From the NCBI RefSeq assembly GCF_900103445.1, contig NZ_FNHS01000001.1, positions 1 through 64,000 on the forward strand: 64,000 bases of DNA. Reading direction: 5' to 3'. Positions 26,294-36,368 of the stretch are shown one piece after another; position 1 is the first letter of the stretch; the number at the start of each line of letters is the position of its first letter. The stretch is from Methylobacterium phyllostachyos (lineage in GTDB: Bacteria > Pseudomonadota > Alphaproteobacteria > Rhizobiales > Beijerinckiaceae). Below the pieces are notes generated by a model. The model searched no databases. It had not been told where the DNA came from and saw only the letters and a program-made list of their open reading frames with translations. Made by a program: the position numbers and the translations under genes.

Positions 26294-27646
26294 CTAGGCC
26301 CCGCCGACGATCTGACCGAGCCGTGCGTAACCATCGCTGATGGACGTTGCTTCTTCCTTACCCTGCCCAAGAAAAGCCTCAAGATGCGGCATGAGCGCCA
26401 CGGCCTCGTCGACCTCCTGCGATGAGCCCGCGCGGTAGGCGCCGAGCCGGATCAGCTCCTCCATGTCGGCGTAGGTGGAGAGCACACGCCGTGCCCTTCG
26501 CACCACCGGCAGAAAGGCCGGATCGCAGGATCGCGGCATCGTCCGCGAGACCGAGCGCAAGACGTTGATCGCTGGGTAGCGCCCGCGCTCGGCGATGGCG
26601 CGCTCCATCACGATGTGGCCGTCGAGGATGCCGCGCACCGCGTCGGCCACCGGCTCGTTGTGGTCATCTCCCTCGACCAGAACCGTGAACAAAGCCGAGA
26701 TCGTCCCCTGTCCGACCCCGGGTCCCGCCCGTTCCAGCAGGCGCGGCAATTCCGAGAAGACGGTGGGCGTGTAGCCCTTGGCGGTGGGTGGCTCGCCGGC
26801 GGCAAGGCCGATGTCGCGCTGGGCCATCGCGAAGCGCGTGATCGAATCGATCATGCACAGCACCTTGGCGCCCTGATCGCGAAAATGCTCGGCGACCGAC
26901 AAAGTCACGTAGGCGGCGTTGCGGCGCATGAGGGCCGGCTCGTCCGAGGTCGCCACCACCACCACCGAGCGGGCGAGGCCTGCTGCGCCCAGATCATCCT
27001 GCAGGAACTCCTGCACCTCGCGCCCGCGCTCGCCGACGAGGCCGATCACCGCCACGTCGGCTGCGGTGTAGCGGGCCAACATAGAGAGCAGCACGGACTT
27101 GCCGACGCCCGAGCCCGCGAAGATCCCCATCCGCTGGCCGGCGCACATGGTCAGGAAGGTGTTGATACACCGGACCCCGAGATCCAGCGGTCCGCCGACC
27201 CGGCTGCGCGCATGGGCCGGCGGGGGGTCGGCTCGGAGGGGATAGACGTCCGGACCCTGTGGCAGGATCCCAAGCCCGTCCACGGGACGGCCCAATGCGT
27301 CGATGACCCGGCCGAGCCATGCCGCAGACGGGCGGATCGCGCCGGCAGCCTCATCGCGGACATAGGCCGGACAGCCGCGGCGGACCCCCTCCAGCGAGCC
27401 GAAGGGCATGGCCAGCGCCCGGTCGCCTTGGAAGCCGATGATCTCGCAGGGTACCCGCCCCCGGCCGTCCGCACCCTCGACATCGATCCGGCCGCCGAGC
27501 CGCATTGCCGCCACGGGCCCCGCAATCTCCACCAGCAGGCCCCGGATCGCCACGACCCGGCCGTAGGTCTCCAGAACCTCGACGCGGTCCAGAGCCGCCT
27601 GTGCCGCCGCCAGGGAGGAAACGGATCTTGCCGAATCCTGTGTCAT
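26294..27646 (-). CDS. fliI: Flagellum-specific ATP synthase FliI
   Basis: 450-residue F1-beta-like ATPase that drives unloading of flagellar export substrates. Walker A is [17 protein letters not shown], Walker B region [27 protein letters not shown], and the family signature [20 protein letters not shown] 27646 ([11 protein letters not shown]) is taken as the start; an upstream in-frame GTG at 27688 has AGGAGG poorly placed. fliJ follows. The divergent ctrA gene lies 418 bases upstream. Confidence 0.95.
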   Translation of the reverse strand: MTQDSARSVSSLAAAQAALDRVEVLETYGRVVAIRGLLVEIAGPVAAMRLGGRIDVEGADGRGRVPCEIIGFQGDRALAMPFGSLEGVRRGCPAYVRDEAAGAIRPSAAWLGRVIDALGRPVDGLGILPQGPDVYPLRADPPPAHARSRVGGPLDLGVRCINTFLTMCAGQRMGIFAGSGVGKSVLLSMLARYTAADVAVIGLVGERGREVQEFLQDDLGAAGLARSVVVVATSDEPALMRRNAAYVTLSVAEHFRDQGAKVLCMIDSITRFAMAQRDIGLAAGEPPTAKGYTPTVFSELPRLLERAGPGVGQGTISALFTVLVEGDDHNEPVADAVRGILDGHIVMERAIAERGRYPAINVLRSVSRTMPRSCDPAFLPVVRRARRVLSTYADMEELIRLGAYRAGSSQEVDEAVALMPHLEAFLGQGKEEATSISDGYARLGQIVGGA

Positions 27647-28064
27647 GAGCCGCGCTCTCAACGCTTCGTTTACCGGCCTCCTTAACACTGCGATCCACGG
27701 TCACGTAGCGCCCCGATCCGGCGCGGTTGGCGGTCAAGCTCGATGAAGTCGGGCCTCTGTGTCCGGTGAACCACAGGTCGGATCGAAGCATTGCGTGAGA
27801 GGTACTTAGTCCGCCGGGGTGGATGCTCGGGCCGCGAGAGAAGCGGAATCACGGAGCCGGTCGGGGCCGGAGGAGCGTTATTCCTCCAGTCAAGCTCGCG
27901 GTTTCGCGAACGAAGCGCTTGCGGGTAGGAATCAGGTTTTGTTAACGATTAATCCATAGCGTCCCACGTCAAGAGCGACGAGGCGCCCGTCCACAGGCCG
28001 GTGGCGGGCGAACGATAGGGACGTGTCTGCGCGCTGATGCGGCCGGCTGGGCTGGGGACCGACG
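27647..28064. promoter_or_regulatory. Intergenic control region between fliI and ctrA
   Basis: 418 bases without a convincing gene. Two GAATC sites (CcrM-type GANTC) lie at about 27846-27850 and 27929-27933. An AT-rich patch GTTAACGATTAATC at 27941-27954 contains two TTAA half-sites, similar to elements bound by CtrA but with a 3-base rather than 7-base spacing. In Caulobacter ctrA transcription is controlled by GANTC methylation and CtrA itself; applying this here is inference. Confidence 0.45.
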
Positions 28065-28766
28065 ATGCGGGTACTTTTGATCGAGGACGACAGCGCGACA
28101 GCGCAGAGCATCGAGTTGATGCTCAAGTCCGAGAACTTCAACACCTACACCACCGACCTTGGTGAAGAGGGCATCGATCTCGGTAAGCTCTACGATTACG
28201 ACATCATCCTCCTCGACCTGAACCTGCCCGACATGTCGGGCTACGAGGTGCTTCGCAACCTGCGCGTGGCGAAGGTTAAGACCCCGATCCTGATCCTGTC
28301 CGGCATGGCCGGCATCGAGGACAAGGTTAAGGGCCTCGGCTTCGGCGCCGACGACTACCTCACCAAGCCGTTCCACAAGGACGAGTTGGTGGCGCGCATC
28401 CACGCCATCGTGCGCCGCTCGAAGGGTCACGCCCAGTCGGTCATCACCACTGGCGACCTAATCGTGAACCTCGACCAGAAGACCGTCGAGGTCGGTGGTG
28501 CCCGGGTGCATCTGACCGGCAAGGAGTACCAGATGCTGGAGCTCCTCTCGCTCCGGAAGGGCACGACGCTCACCAAGGAGATGTTCCTCAACCATCTCTA
28601 CGGCGGCATGGACGAGCCCGAGCTGAAGATCATCGACGTGTTCATCTGCAAGCTGCGCAAGAAGCTCGCCAACGCCAGCTCGGGCAAGAACTACATCGAG
28701 ACCGTCTGGGGCCGCGGCTACGTGCTGCGCGAGCCGATGGACGGCGAGGAGCGCATGGCGGTCTGA
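28065..28766 (+). CDS. ctrA: Cell-cycle response regulator CtrA
   Basis: 233-residue OmpR-type response regulator and master regulator of cell cycle and motility in alphaproteobacteria. The receiver starts [20 protein letters not shown], with phospho-acceptor D51 ([13 protein letters not shown]) and [20 protein letters not shown]. The winged-helix domain has the highly conserved [20 protein letters not shown] and [11 protein letters not shown]. These match CtrA closely. It is divergent from fliI-fliJ, as in related genomes, and is followed by a strong terminator. Confidence 0.97.
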   Translation: MRVLLIEDDSATAQSIELMLKSENFNTYTTDLGEEGIDLGKLYDYDIILLDLNLPDMSGYEVLRNLRVAKVKTPILILSGMAGIEDKVKGLGFGADDYLTKPFHKDELVARIHAIVRRSKGHAQSVITTGDLIVNLDQKTVEVGGARVHLTGKEYQMLELLSLRKGTTLTKEMFLNHLYGGMDEPELKIIDVFICKLRKKLANASSGKNYIETVWGRGYVLREPMDGEERMAV

Positions 28767-28786
28767 TCCGTCGGGACCCGATCTCG

Positions 28787-28821
28787 AAAAACCCCGTGCG
28801 GTCCGGCCGCGCGGGGTTTTT
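28787..28821 (+). terminator. Rho-independent terminator of ctrA
   Basis: AAAAACCCCG and CGGGGTTTTT arms enclose further pairing (GCG/CGC), with a 5-T run, 20 bases after the ctrA stop. This is a classical intrinsic terminator and could work in both directions. Confidence 0.9.
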
Positions 28822-28955
28822 GCTGTCTGGTTCAGCGCATCGTCACCGCGTGCGCAGCGAAGCGATCCCGGGCAGCGCAACGGGGATCAGCGTGGCACCG
28901 CAGGGTTGCTTCGCTGTACAGGCAAAAACGGAGGCGCCATCGGCGACCGGGGGGA

Positions 28956-29723
28956 TCAGCGCGCCCCGGAGCCCGAAAAGACCTGAGCCGCCGGCGCGAT
29001 GACCACGTAGCGTCCGCAGGGTGCGGCCCGGCTGATCACCGCGCTCGCGACGCCCCACACGTAGGTCCCGTTGCGATCCTGCGCGACCACCGGTCCGCCG
29101 GAATCGCCGAAGCAGACCTGGGCGCCCCGGGCCTGGGCGATGGTCAATCCGGTGCTGCTGGCCACGAGCGGCGTGAGCGTCGCCGTGCGCAACCGGCCGA
29201 CGCTGCCCCTGGACAAACCGGCCCCGGCGATTCGCAGGCGCTTCGGGACCCGCTTGGGATCGGCCGCAAGCGCGATCGGGCGGCGATCCGTCACCGGCTC
29301 GGTGAGGCGGAGCACCGCGAGGTCGAGGGAGAGATCCGCGAGGCTCACGTCGGGCGCGGCGTTGGGCAACATCTCCCCCGGATCCGGACTGTAGCGGGCG
29401 GCGACCCGCGCCGCGCGGACCGGACGCGCCGGCTCTGTACCGCGAAAGAAGATCACCAGCGCGCCCAACGGGTCGCCATTGACGCAATGCGCCGCCGTCA
29501 GCACGAGGTCCGGCGCGATCAGGACGCCGGTGCAGCGGGTCAGCTTCAGGGCTTCCTCGGGCTGGGTGATCGTGCCGATCGCGACGGTGGCCCGCGCCAG
29601 CGCATCCCGTCCGGCCGGTGCGCCGCCCTCGATGGCCGCGGCCGGCCCGGCGAGGCCAAACCCGATCGCCAAGGCCGATCCCACGCGGGCTAGGCGCCCC
29701 CCGAAGGTCCCGAAGATGCTCAC
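28956..29723 (-). CDS. Secreted trypsin-like serine protease
   Basis: 255 residues with a signal peptide (ALAIGFGLAGPAAA, cleavage near 30) and a chymotrypsin-fold domain. The catalytic triad is visible: H79 (LTAAHC), D134 (LDLAVLRL) and S208 (CFGDSGGP). The mature protein starts near IEGGAPA, like the IxGG activation site of trypsins, so zymogen processing is possible. It is a stand-alone gene of unknown target, exported to periplasm or medium. Confidence 0.9.
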   Translation of the reverse strand: MSIFGTFGGRLARVGSALAIGFGLAGPAAAIEGGAPAGRDALARATVAIGTITQPEEALKLTRCTGVLIAPDLVLTAAHCVNGDPLGALVIFFRGTEPARPVRAARVAARYSPDPGEMLPNAAPDVSLADLSLDLAVLRLTEPVTDRRPIALAADPKRVPKRLRIAGAGLSRGSVGRLRTATLTPLVASSTGLTIAQARGAQVCFGDSGGPVVAQDRNGTYVWGVASAVISRAAPCGRYVVIAPAAQVFSGSGAR

Positions 29724-29795
29724 GTGCGGATCTCTTTCCCGGCGAAACGTCCCGGTCCACAGATGCCGCCCGGGACGCCCGGCGCAAGCGGGCGA

Positions 29796-29827
29796 GAGGA
29801 CGCGGCGGCCGTTACTGCCGCGTCCTC
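29796..29827 (-). terminator. Hairpin after cysS
   Basis: Perfect 11-bp stem GAGGACGCGGC/GCCGCGTCCTC with a 10-base loop, 10 bases past the cysS stop and before the protease gene on the same strand. No U tract. Confidence 0.5.
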
Positions 29828-29837
29828 GGCTCCGATG

Positions 29838-31232
29838 TCAGCGCGCCACCGTCCAGGTGGTGGTACCGTCCTTGTTGTCCTTCACGGCGACACCCATCGC
29901 GGCGAGCGCATCACGGGCCCGGTCGGAGGCCGCCCAGTCCTTCGCGGCCCGGGCGGTGCGGCGATCGGCGATCAGCGCCTCGACGGCGGCGACATCGAGT
30001 CCGGATGCGGCGACCGCCTCCTGTTCGCGGCTGCTCCGGGTGCGGGTGAGGAGGCCGAACAGATGGGCTCCGGCCCGCAACGCCCCGGGCTGCGCCTCCG
30101 CGCCGCCGAGCCGATGGAGCTCGTTGATCGCTGCTGGCGTGTTCAGGTCGTCGCACAGCGCGTCGACCACCGGCTCGGGGATATCGTGTGCGGCGGGCGC
30201 GTCCCCAGCGACGTTGTACCAGCGGTCGAGCACGCGGCTCGACTCCTCCAGGCCCCGCAGGGTCCAGTCGATCGGCTGCCGGTAATGGGTCTTGAGCATG
30301 GTGAGGCGCACCACCTCCCCCGGCCAGTCCTTCAGCACGTCCCGGATGGTGATGAAGTTGCCGAGCGACTTCGACATCTTCTCCCCCTCCACCTGGAGGA
30401 AGCCGTTGTGCAGCCAGACATTGGCCATCACGGGTGTCCCGAAGCAGCAGCGGGATTGCGCCACCTCGTTCTCGTGGTGGGGGAAGATCAGGTCGATGCC
30501 GCCCGCATGGATGTCGAAGGTCTGGCCCAGGTGCTTGGCCGACATGGCCGAGCACTCGATGTGCCAGCCCGGTCGCCCCGGCGCGGCGATCCCGGCCGGC
30601 GATGGCCAGGACGGCTCGCCGGGCTTGGCGGGCTTCCACAAGACGAAATCGAGTGGCGAGCGCTTGTAGGGCGCCACCTCCACTCGGGCGCCGGCCTCCA
30701 TCTCGTCGAGGGGGCGCTTCGACAGGCCGCCGTAATCCGGCATCGATGGCACGTCGAACAGGACATGGTCCTCGGCCACGTAAGCGTGGCCGGAGCGGAC
30801 CAGCGCGTCGATCATCGCGACCATCTCGGCGATGTGGTCGGTGGCGCGGGGCTCGACGAAGCGGGGCCGCTCGCCCGCGACGTTCACGTCCTCCGGCATC
30901 AGCACGCCGAGGTCGCGCACGTCGCGGTGGAACTGCGCCAGCGTCCCGTCGGTGAGTTCGCGGATGGTGATGCCCCGCTCGGCCGCCCGGGCGTTGATCT
31001 TGTCGTCCACGTCCGTGACGTTGCGGGCGTACGTGACGTGCTCCGGCCCATAGAGGCGGCGCAACAGCCGGAACAGCAGGTCGAAGACGATGATCGGGCG
31101 GGCGTTGCCGATATGCGCGGCGTCGTAGACGGTCGGGCCGCAGGCGTAGATGCGGACATGCTCCGGATCGATCGGCGCGAAGGTCTCCTTGGCACCGGTC
31201 AACGTGTTGTAGAGCCGCAACATCGGCGCCAT
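29838..31232 (-). CDS. cysS: Cysteinyl-tRNA synthetase
   Basis: Class I aminoacyl-tRNA synthetase charging tRNA-Cys. The HIGH-type motif is AHIGNARP and the KMSKS motif [12 protein letters not shown]. Zinc-ligand segments [15 protein letters not shown] and [11 protein letters not shown] are present. About 464 residues, the usual length. Start at ATG 31232 ([13 protein letters not shown]); ATG 31220 is also possible. The 310 bases upstream (31233-31542) hold no gene that I can support and only small hairpins. Confidence 0.96.
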   Translation of the reverse strand: MAPMLRLYNTLTGAKETFAPIDPEHVRIYACGPTVYDAAHIGNARPIIVFDLLFRLLRRLYGPEHVTYARNVTDVDDKINARAAERGITIRELTDGTLAQFHRDVRDLGVLMPEDVNVAGERPRFVEPRATDHIAEMVAMIDALVRSGHAYVAEDHVLFDVPSMPDYGGLSKRPLDEMEAGARVEVAPYKRSPLDFVLWKPAKPGEPSWPSPAGIAAPGRPGWHIECSAMSAKHLGQTFDIHAGGIDLIFPHHENEVAQSRCCFGTPVMANVWLHNGFLQVEGEKMSKSLGNFITIRDVLKDWPGEVVRLTMLKTHYRQPIDWTLRGLEESSRVLDRWYNVAGDAPAAHDIPEPVVDALCDDLNTPAAINELHRLGGAEAQPGALRAGAHLFGLLTRTRSSREQEAVAASGLDVAAVEALIADRRTARAAKDWAASDRARDALAAMGVAVKDNKDGTTTWTVAR

Positions 31233-31542
31233 GAAACCCATCCTCCTCCCGACAGAGCGGCCGGCTCGTGCCCACCGGCTGGCGTCGGCAAATCGATCCT
31301 GCCCTCAGGGACCTACGGGCGGCACGCGACGAAGAGCGGCCGAACCGTGGCGCGGCGCGTAACGCCGCCACGGAAACCTGTTGCATCGCCGCGACGGCGC
31401 AGGCCGTCCGATGGGGCTAACGCAAAAGCGTGAGGAATTCGAGAAGGCCTTCGCGCGATGCGGGTAAGGCTTCCTTAACCGCGCCGGCGGACCGTCCGGG
31501 CGACGCTCCTCACGTCACAGATCCTGTGCCCAAGGACCCTCT

Positions 31543-31884
31543 ATGCGACGCACGGCAGCCGGTTTCCTCGCCATCGCCTTCGCCACCGCCGGACTCGCGC
31601 ATGCCGCGCTCGCGGGCAGTGACGGCGAGACGCCCGCCAAGGCACCGAGCCATGTCGAGAAGACCTTCCTGCTCCCGTCGAGCGACGGGTACGGCGTCGG
31701 CGAATGCCTGACGACCCCGGGCAGCAGCTGCGGTCAGGTCGTGGCCAACGCATGGTGCGAGGCGCAGGGCTACGCGGCTGCCAATTCCTATGGCGTCGCC
31801 GCGGCCGACGAATATACCGGTGCCATCAGCCAGCCGACCCCGGCCCCGACCGAACGTCCGATCCGCATCACCTGCCAGGACTGA
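31543..31884 (+). CDS. Small exported protein, unknown
   Basis: 113 residues with a clear signal peptide (MRRTAAGFLAIAFATAGLAH, cleavage near ALAGS). The mature part is about 90 residues with four cysteines (GECLTTPGSSCGQVVANAWCEAQGY; ITCQD), which could form two disulfides. I do not recognise the family. It is convergent with creA, and no function can be inferred from its neighbours. Confidence 0.7.
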   Translation: MRRTAAGFLAIAFATAGLAHAALAGSDGETPAKAPSHVEKTFLLPSSDGYGVGECLTTPGSSCGQVVANAWCEAQGYAAANSYGVAAADEYTGAISQPTPAPTERPIRITCQD

Positions 31885-31914
31885 ACGGATCGGTCGGGGC
31901 GGCTTTCGCGCCCT

Positions 31915-32430
31915 TCAGCCCTTCAAGGCATCCGCGCATTTCGGTGCCGGCTCGGTACCCCAGGGGGCGAGCGGCACCGCCGAGGTCGAGTTCTTCGGCG
32001 AGCCCTGGATCACCTTGTCGGAATACACCATGTAGATCAGCGTGTTGCGCCGCGTATCGCAACCGCGCACGATCTGCATCGACTTGAAGATCAGCGAGCG
32101 GCGCTCGCTGAACACCACCTCGCCCTGGCTGAGCTTGCCCTTGAAGGCGATCGGCCCGGTCTGGCGGCAGGCCAGCGAGATGTCAGAGACATCCTCGGCC
32201 AAGCCTAGCGTTCCCTTGATCCCGCCCTTCTCGGGCTGCGTGTACCAGCAGGCGACGCCGGACACCGCCGGATCGTCGATGCCGTAGACCACCAGCTTGT
32301 CGTTCGGCGTCAGCGGACGCCAGACCGTCGATTTGTCGAAGATCCGGTCCGGCTCCTGGGCCACTGCGGAACCGGCGGCAGCGAGCCCCACAACAAGAAG
32401 CCCAACATAGGTGAGACTCCGATACCACAT
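31915..32430 (-). CDS. creA: CreA family protein
   Basis: 171-residue exported protein of the CreA family: signal peptide (LLVVGLAAAGSAVA), then DRIFDKSTVWRPLTPNDKLVVYGIDDPAVSGVACWYTQPEKGGIKG and VFSERRSLIFKSMQIVRGCD. Length and motifs match the family throughout. The molecular function of CreA is not known. It is convergent with the small exported protein gene; only 30 bases separate them. Confidence 0.93.
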   Translation of the reverse strand: MWYRSLTYVGLLVVGLAAAGSAVAQEPDRIFDKSTVWRPLTPNDKLVVYGIDDPAVSGVACWYTQPEKGGIKGTLGLAEDVSDISLACRQTGPIAFKGKLSQGEVVFSERRSLIFKSMQIVRGCDTRRNTLIYMVYSDKVIQGSPKNSTSAVPLAPWGTEPAPKCADALKG

Positions 32431-32581
32431 CGCCCGTCAATCCCCGCTCAAGCTTGCCGGGTGGATGTAGGAGGGGTGTCGTCGTCTTGCGAGGGGGCGT
32501 AGGATCCCGGTGCTTCGGCCCCGAAGCGCGGATGCACGCACGCCCGGACTTTTCCGGAGCGCCACGCAACCGGCCAACGCG

Positions 32582-33649
32582 ATGCAGCCAATGCCTCACC
32601 GTCCGATCGTCCGTTCGCTCGGCCGCCTCATCATGAGCGCGGTCCTCACCCTCGGACTGTCCGGCACGCTCCTCGTCCCGGCAACCGCGCAGGAGACGTC
32701 GCCGGACCCGGGGGCCGCCGACGCGCGGCCGGTGCCACAGGTGGCCTCGCCCCAGTGCCGGCGGTACCGGGCCGAACTCGCGGCGCTGCACACCGGCGCC
32801 AGCACCACGCGGGCGCTCAACGACGAGATCGGGCGGCTGGAGGCCTATTACAGAGGCCTCAACTGCACGGAGAAGTTCCTGTTCTTCGACACGAGGCCGC
32901 CGCAATGCGGCGCCGTGGAGCAGCGCATCCGGGCTCTGAAGGCGACCTATGGCGGTGCGGTCTTTGACGACGACGGGACGCGCCGGCGCGAACTTCAGAA
33001 CCTCGTGGCCGCCACCTGCCCGGTGCGGGAAACCTATGTGGCGATCGGCGAAGCCTACGCCCGAGGCGGTCCCCAGATGGTCTGCGTGCGCACCTGCGAC
33101 GGCGGCTTCTTCCCGATGCGAAACTTGCCGGAGGGGCGCGGCGGCGCGGACGAGATGTGCCAGGCGCTCTGCCCGGGGACGGAGGCGCAAGCCTATTCCA
33201 TGCCTTACGGCGACGACGCCCTGAAGCACGCCGCTACGGTGAAGGGCAGCCGCGCCTATACGAGCCTCGCGAACGCCTTCAAGTTCCGCAAGGAATTCGT
33301 CCCGAACTGTTCCTGCAAGCCCGAGGGCAAGACGTGGGCACAATCCCTCGTGAAGGCCGAGAGCATGCTGGTCCGGCACAAGGGCGACATCTTCGTGACG
33401 CCGATGCAGGCCGAGGCGCTCTCCCGCCCGAAGGTCAGGTTGACCCTGGTCGGCCGCGCCGACCGGACCGCCGCGGAACTGGCCGCAGACGCCGCCGGGC
33501 GTGCGGGGGTCGATCTGAAGGCCGACCCGGCCACGGGCGCCGACGCCAAGCCGGGGGATGCAAAGCCCGCGGATGCGAGACCGGATCACGTTGCCGTGCG
33601 CATCATCGCGCCCAACGTGATCGCAGTGCCCCAGCGCCTCACCCCCTGA
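32582..33649 (+). CDS. DUF2865 exported protein
   Basis: 355 residues. A signal sequence (about 10-36, ending VPATAQE) is followed by a cysteine-containing domain with the DUF2865 signature CVRTCDGGFFPM and the segment GRGGADEMCQALCPGTEAQAYSMP. The C-terminus is rich in Ala, Asp and Pro. DUF2865 proteins occur in Rhizobiales and lack a known function. Start at ATG 32582 (MQPMPHRP) or 32591. Followed by an OmpA-domain gene 79 bases downstream on the same strand. Confidence 0.82.
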   Translation: MQPMPHRPIVRSLGRLIMSAVLTLGLSGTLLVPATAQETSPDPGAADARPVPQVASPQCRRYRAELAALHTGASTTRALNDEIGRLEAYYRGLNCTEKFLFFDTRPPQCGAVEQRIRALKATYGGAVFDDDGTRRRELQNLVAATCPVRETYVAIGEAYARGGPQMVCVRTCDGGFFPMRNLPEGRGGADEMCQALCPGTEAQAYSMPYGDDALKHAATVKGSRAYTSLANAFKFRKEFVPNCSCKPEGKTWAQSLVKAESMLVRHKGDIFVTPMQAEALSRPKVRLTLVGRADRTAAELAADAAGRAGVDLKADPATGADAKPGDAKPADARPDHVAVRIIAPNVIAVPQRLTP

Positions 33650-33728
33650 GCCTGCGACCGCGCCGATCGGTGCGGAACCAAGTGTGGCGTCCCGTGTTCG
33701 GCTCGTCCGGAACCGACACGAGACCGCG

Positions 33729-35786
33729 ATGCGCCTGCTCCGCCTGATCCTCCTCACCGGCACGGTGTTGCCGGGCCTCACGCTCGTGCAGCCCGCCAGT
33801 GCCGCGCCGGGCCGGATCCTGCTGGCACAGGGCGGACCGGACGAGCGCGGGCCCCGCGGCGGCGAGCCCCCGCATGGCGGCCCGCGTCCGGAGCGTCCGC
33901 CGCAGGAGCGCCCCGGCCCGCCCCCCGGCCCGCCGGCCGCGCGCGAGCGACCCGAGCCCCGGTCGGAACACGCCGCACCGCCGGCGCGCGAGCGGCCTGA
34001 GCCCCCGGCCCAGCGCCCGACGCCGAGCGAGCCGCCGCCGCGCGAGCGCGCACCCGAGCGCCGTCCAGAACCGGCAGCACCGCGACCCCCTACCCAAGAG
34101 CGACCGGAGCAGCGACCGGAGCGTCAGCAGGACCGGCGGGACCAGCAGCCCGATCGTCCGGATCGCATCCCCCCGGGGCGGTCGGCGCCAACTCGGCCCG
34201 GCCCTGATCAGCCACCTGCGCCGGATCGGGATCACGCGCCCCAGACGCGACCCAATCCCGAGCGTCCGCCGGCGGCCCAGCAGCGCCAGGCGCCGGATCG
34301 GGATCGCCCGGGTCCGGACGCCCAGCCGAACCGTCCTGTCCAGCGCGATGCCGTGCCAGACCGAACGCCCCCGGATCGTGGCCCGCCGGGCCAGCGCCCG
34401 GATGGCCCCGGGGCGCCTGGGGATCGCCGGCCGCCGCCCGATGCGGCCCCCGGTGGACCGGGCCAGCGCCCGGATGGTGCGCGCGAGAACCGGCAATTCG
34501 AGACTCGGCCGCAGCCGAATGCCGGCCCGGCCACGGAACCGGGTCGACCGGCACCGCCCAACGTGGCCCCCGGCATTCCGGGACGCCCGTTCCAGCCCCA
34601 GAACGCGCAGCCTGACGCGCATCCACCGGCTCGGCCGAACGGCACGCCCGGCGCCGAGCCCGGTCGGCCGCTGCCGCCCAACATGGCTCCGGGCATCCCG
34701 GGACGGCCGTTCGTGCCGCCCGGCCAAGCGCCTGGTCAGGCGCCGCCCGGCGGGTCACAGCCAGGACTCCCGCCGGCGGGCGGCCCGGGCGTTTCACCCG
34801 GACCCGGCGCCTTCAACCGGCCAGGTCAGCCCGGCTACGTGCCTGGCGGCTTCCGCCAGAACGACGCCGTCCGCGATTTCGAGCAGGTCCGCACGGATCG
34901 CCGCGAATTCACCGACAACGGCCGGACCTATTATCGGGAACCGGGCCGCATCATCGTGCAGGACCGGGACGGGTATCTGATCCGCCACGACGAGAACGAG
35001 CGTTTCCGATACCTCGACCCGCGCGGCTACCGCTTCGAGCGGCAGGGCGCCGATTTCTACAGCTACCTCGATCGGCCGGGCGGCGAGCAAGTCGTCACCG
35101 TGACGGACGATGAGGGCCGGCTGCTGCGCCGCTATCTCCGCTACAGCGACGGTCGCGAGATCGTGCTGATCGACAACAGCTATGCCGGCCCACTCCGCCC
35201 GGTCTACGACGACGTGGTGGTGCTGCCGCCTCCGGAGATCCGGATCCCGCGGGACCGGTATGTCTTGGATTACGCGCAGGCCGACGAGGGCGAGGTCTAC
35301 GAGGCGCTGACCGCGCCGCCGGTGGTCGCCGTCGATCGCCGCTACACGCTTGACCAGATCCGCTACAGCCCGGATCTCCGGGCCCGGCTGCGCTCGGTCG
35401 ACATCAACACGATCACGTTCGATACGGGCTCGTTCACCGTCACGCCGGATCAGGCGGCGAAGCTCTCGGTGATCGCCGCCGCGATGAACAGGGCCATCCA
35501 GGCCAACCCGCGCGAGGTCTTCCTGATCGAGGGCTTCACCGATGCGGTCGGCTCCGCGATCGACAACCTGTCCCTGTCAGACCGGCGCGCGCAGTCGGTG
35601 GCGACCGTGCTCACCCAGCAGTTCCAGGTGCCACCCGAGAACCTGACCACACAGGGTTACGGCGAGCAGTACCTCAAGGTGAACACGCAAGGCCCGTCGC
35701 GGGAGAACCGCCGCGTTGTGGTCCAGCGGATCACCCCGCTGCTGCAGCAGGGCCAAGGTCAGGCTGCGCCACCGCCTCCGCGCTGA
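33729..35786 (+). CDS. OmpA-domain protein with long Pro/Arg-rich region
   Basis: 685 residues: signal peptide (MRLLRLILLTGTVLPGLTLV), then about 340 residues dominated by Pro, Arg, Gly and Gln (repeated GRPxxPNxAPGIPGRPF and GQRPDG), surely disordered. A folded middle (RDFEQVRTDRREFTDNGRTYYREPGRIIV onward) follows, and a C-terminal OmpA peptidoglycan-binding domain (about 560-680: NTITFDTGSF, EGFTDAVGSAIDNLSLSDRRAQSV, TQGYGEQYL). Such proteins anchor or span the outer membrane-peptidoglycan space. Start at ATG 33729, where the signal peptide begins. The Pro-rich region could span the periplasm. Confidence 0.88.
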   Translation: MRLLRLILLTGTVLPGLTLVQPASAAPGRILLAQGGPDERGPRGGEPPHGGPRPERPPQERPGPPPGPPAARERPEPRSEHAAPPARERPEPPAQRPTPSEPPPRERAPERRPEPAAPRPPTQERPEQRPERQQDRRDQQPDRPDRIPPGRSAPTRPGPDQPPAPDRDHAPQTRPNPERPPAAQQRQAPDRDRPGPDAQPNRPVQRDAVPDRTPPDRGPPGQRPDGPGAPGDRRPPPDAAPGGPGQRPDGARENRQFETRPQPNAGPATEPGRPAPPNVAPGIPGRPFQPQNAQPDAHPPARPNGTPGAEPGRPLPPNMAPGIPGRPFVPPGQAPGQAPPGGSQPGLPPAGGPGVSPGPGAFNRPGQPGYVPGGFRQNDAVRDFEQVRTDRREFTDNGRTYYREPGRIIVQDRDGYLIRHDENERFRYLDPRGYRFERQGADFYSYLDRPGGEQVVTVTDDEGRLLRRYLRYSDGREIVLIDNSYAGPLRPVYDDVVVLPPPEIRIPRDRYVLDYAQADEGEVYEALTAPPVVAVDRRYTLDQIRYSPDLRARLRSVDINTITFDTGSFTVTPDQAAKLSVIAAAMNRAIQANPREVFLIEGFTDAVGSAIDNLSLSDRRAQSVATVLTQQFQVPPENLTTQGYGEQYLKVNTQGPSRENRRVVVQRITPLLQQGQGQAAPPPPR

Positions 35787-35859
35787 GGGACGGCCGCGTG
35801 GTCAGATCCGGCGGGCGCTGCGGGGAGCGAGGCTGATCAGGCCGAGGACGGCCAGCCCG

Positions 35860-36240
35860 GCGCCGATCCGGGCCTTGGAGGCGGCACCAACCGCACGGGA
35901 CGGGCTGCGCGCATTGCTTGCGGGCAGCATCGACGTGGCGCTCTCGACCAAGCCGGGCGGTTGCCTGCTGATTCTGGGGGCCGTGGCCAGCCTGCCTGCC
36001 AGCGAGATCCCGCGGGCGCGTCTCCAGGGCGCCCGCCGCGGGACCGTGGCGCTGATCCAGGCGCGGCTCCAGCGCGGCGTCGACGACGGGGACCTACCGC
36101 CAGGGACCGATGCGGGGGCGCTCGCGGCGTTCTTCCACGGGATCCTGCAGGCGATCTCGTTCCAGGCACGCGACGGCGCCACGCGCGAGGCACTGCGCGC
36201 CCTGATCGACCCGGCCCTTGCGGCTCTCGGGGCCGCATGA
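35860..36240 (+). pseudogene. TetR/AcrR regulator fragment, N-terminal HTH missing
   Basis: This frame reads as the ligand-binding C-terminal part of a TetR-family regulator (ARDGLRALLAGSIDVALSTKPGGCLLILGAV, then GDLPPGTDAGALAAFFHGILQAISFQARDG). The residues before it do not form the TetR helix-turn-helix, so the DNA-binding domain is lost. The regulator would have neighboured, and perhaps controlled, the MFS transporter 130 bases downstream. On the opposite strand, just before the fragment, 35802 to about 35870 reads like the hydrophobic, Arg-ending tail of another gene (GAGLAVLGLISLAPRSARR), so the junction may be a deletion scar. Confidence 0.65.
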
Positions 36241-36368
36241 CCGCGTCACACCCGTCCCTGGCCGTCGGCAAGCGGAAGTCCGATTGGACAACCGGGAGCG
36301 CGCGCTGCGATTGACGGCGGCGGTCGAGGACCGCACCAGAGCATGACAATCAGCGGTATGGGACGGCG

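Noticed and set aside
36241..36368. Possible tiny coding segment between the TetR fragment and the MFS gene
   Set aside because: About 20 codons from a TTG only, no ribosome binding site and no family resemblance.
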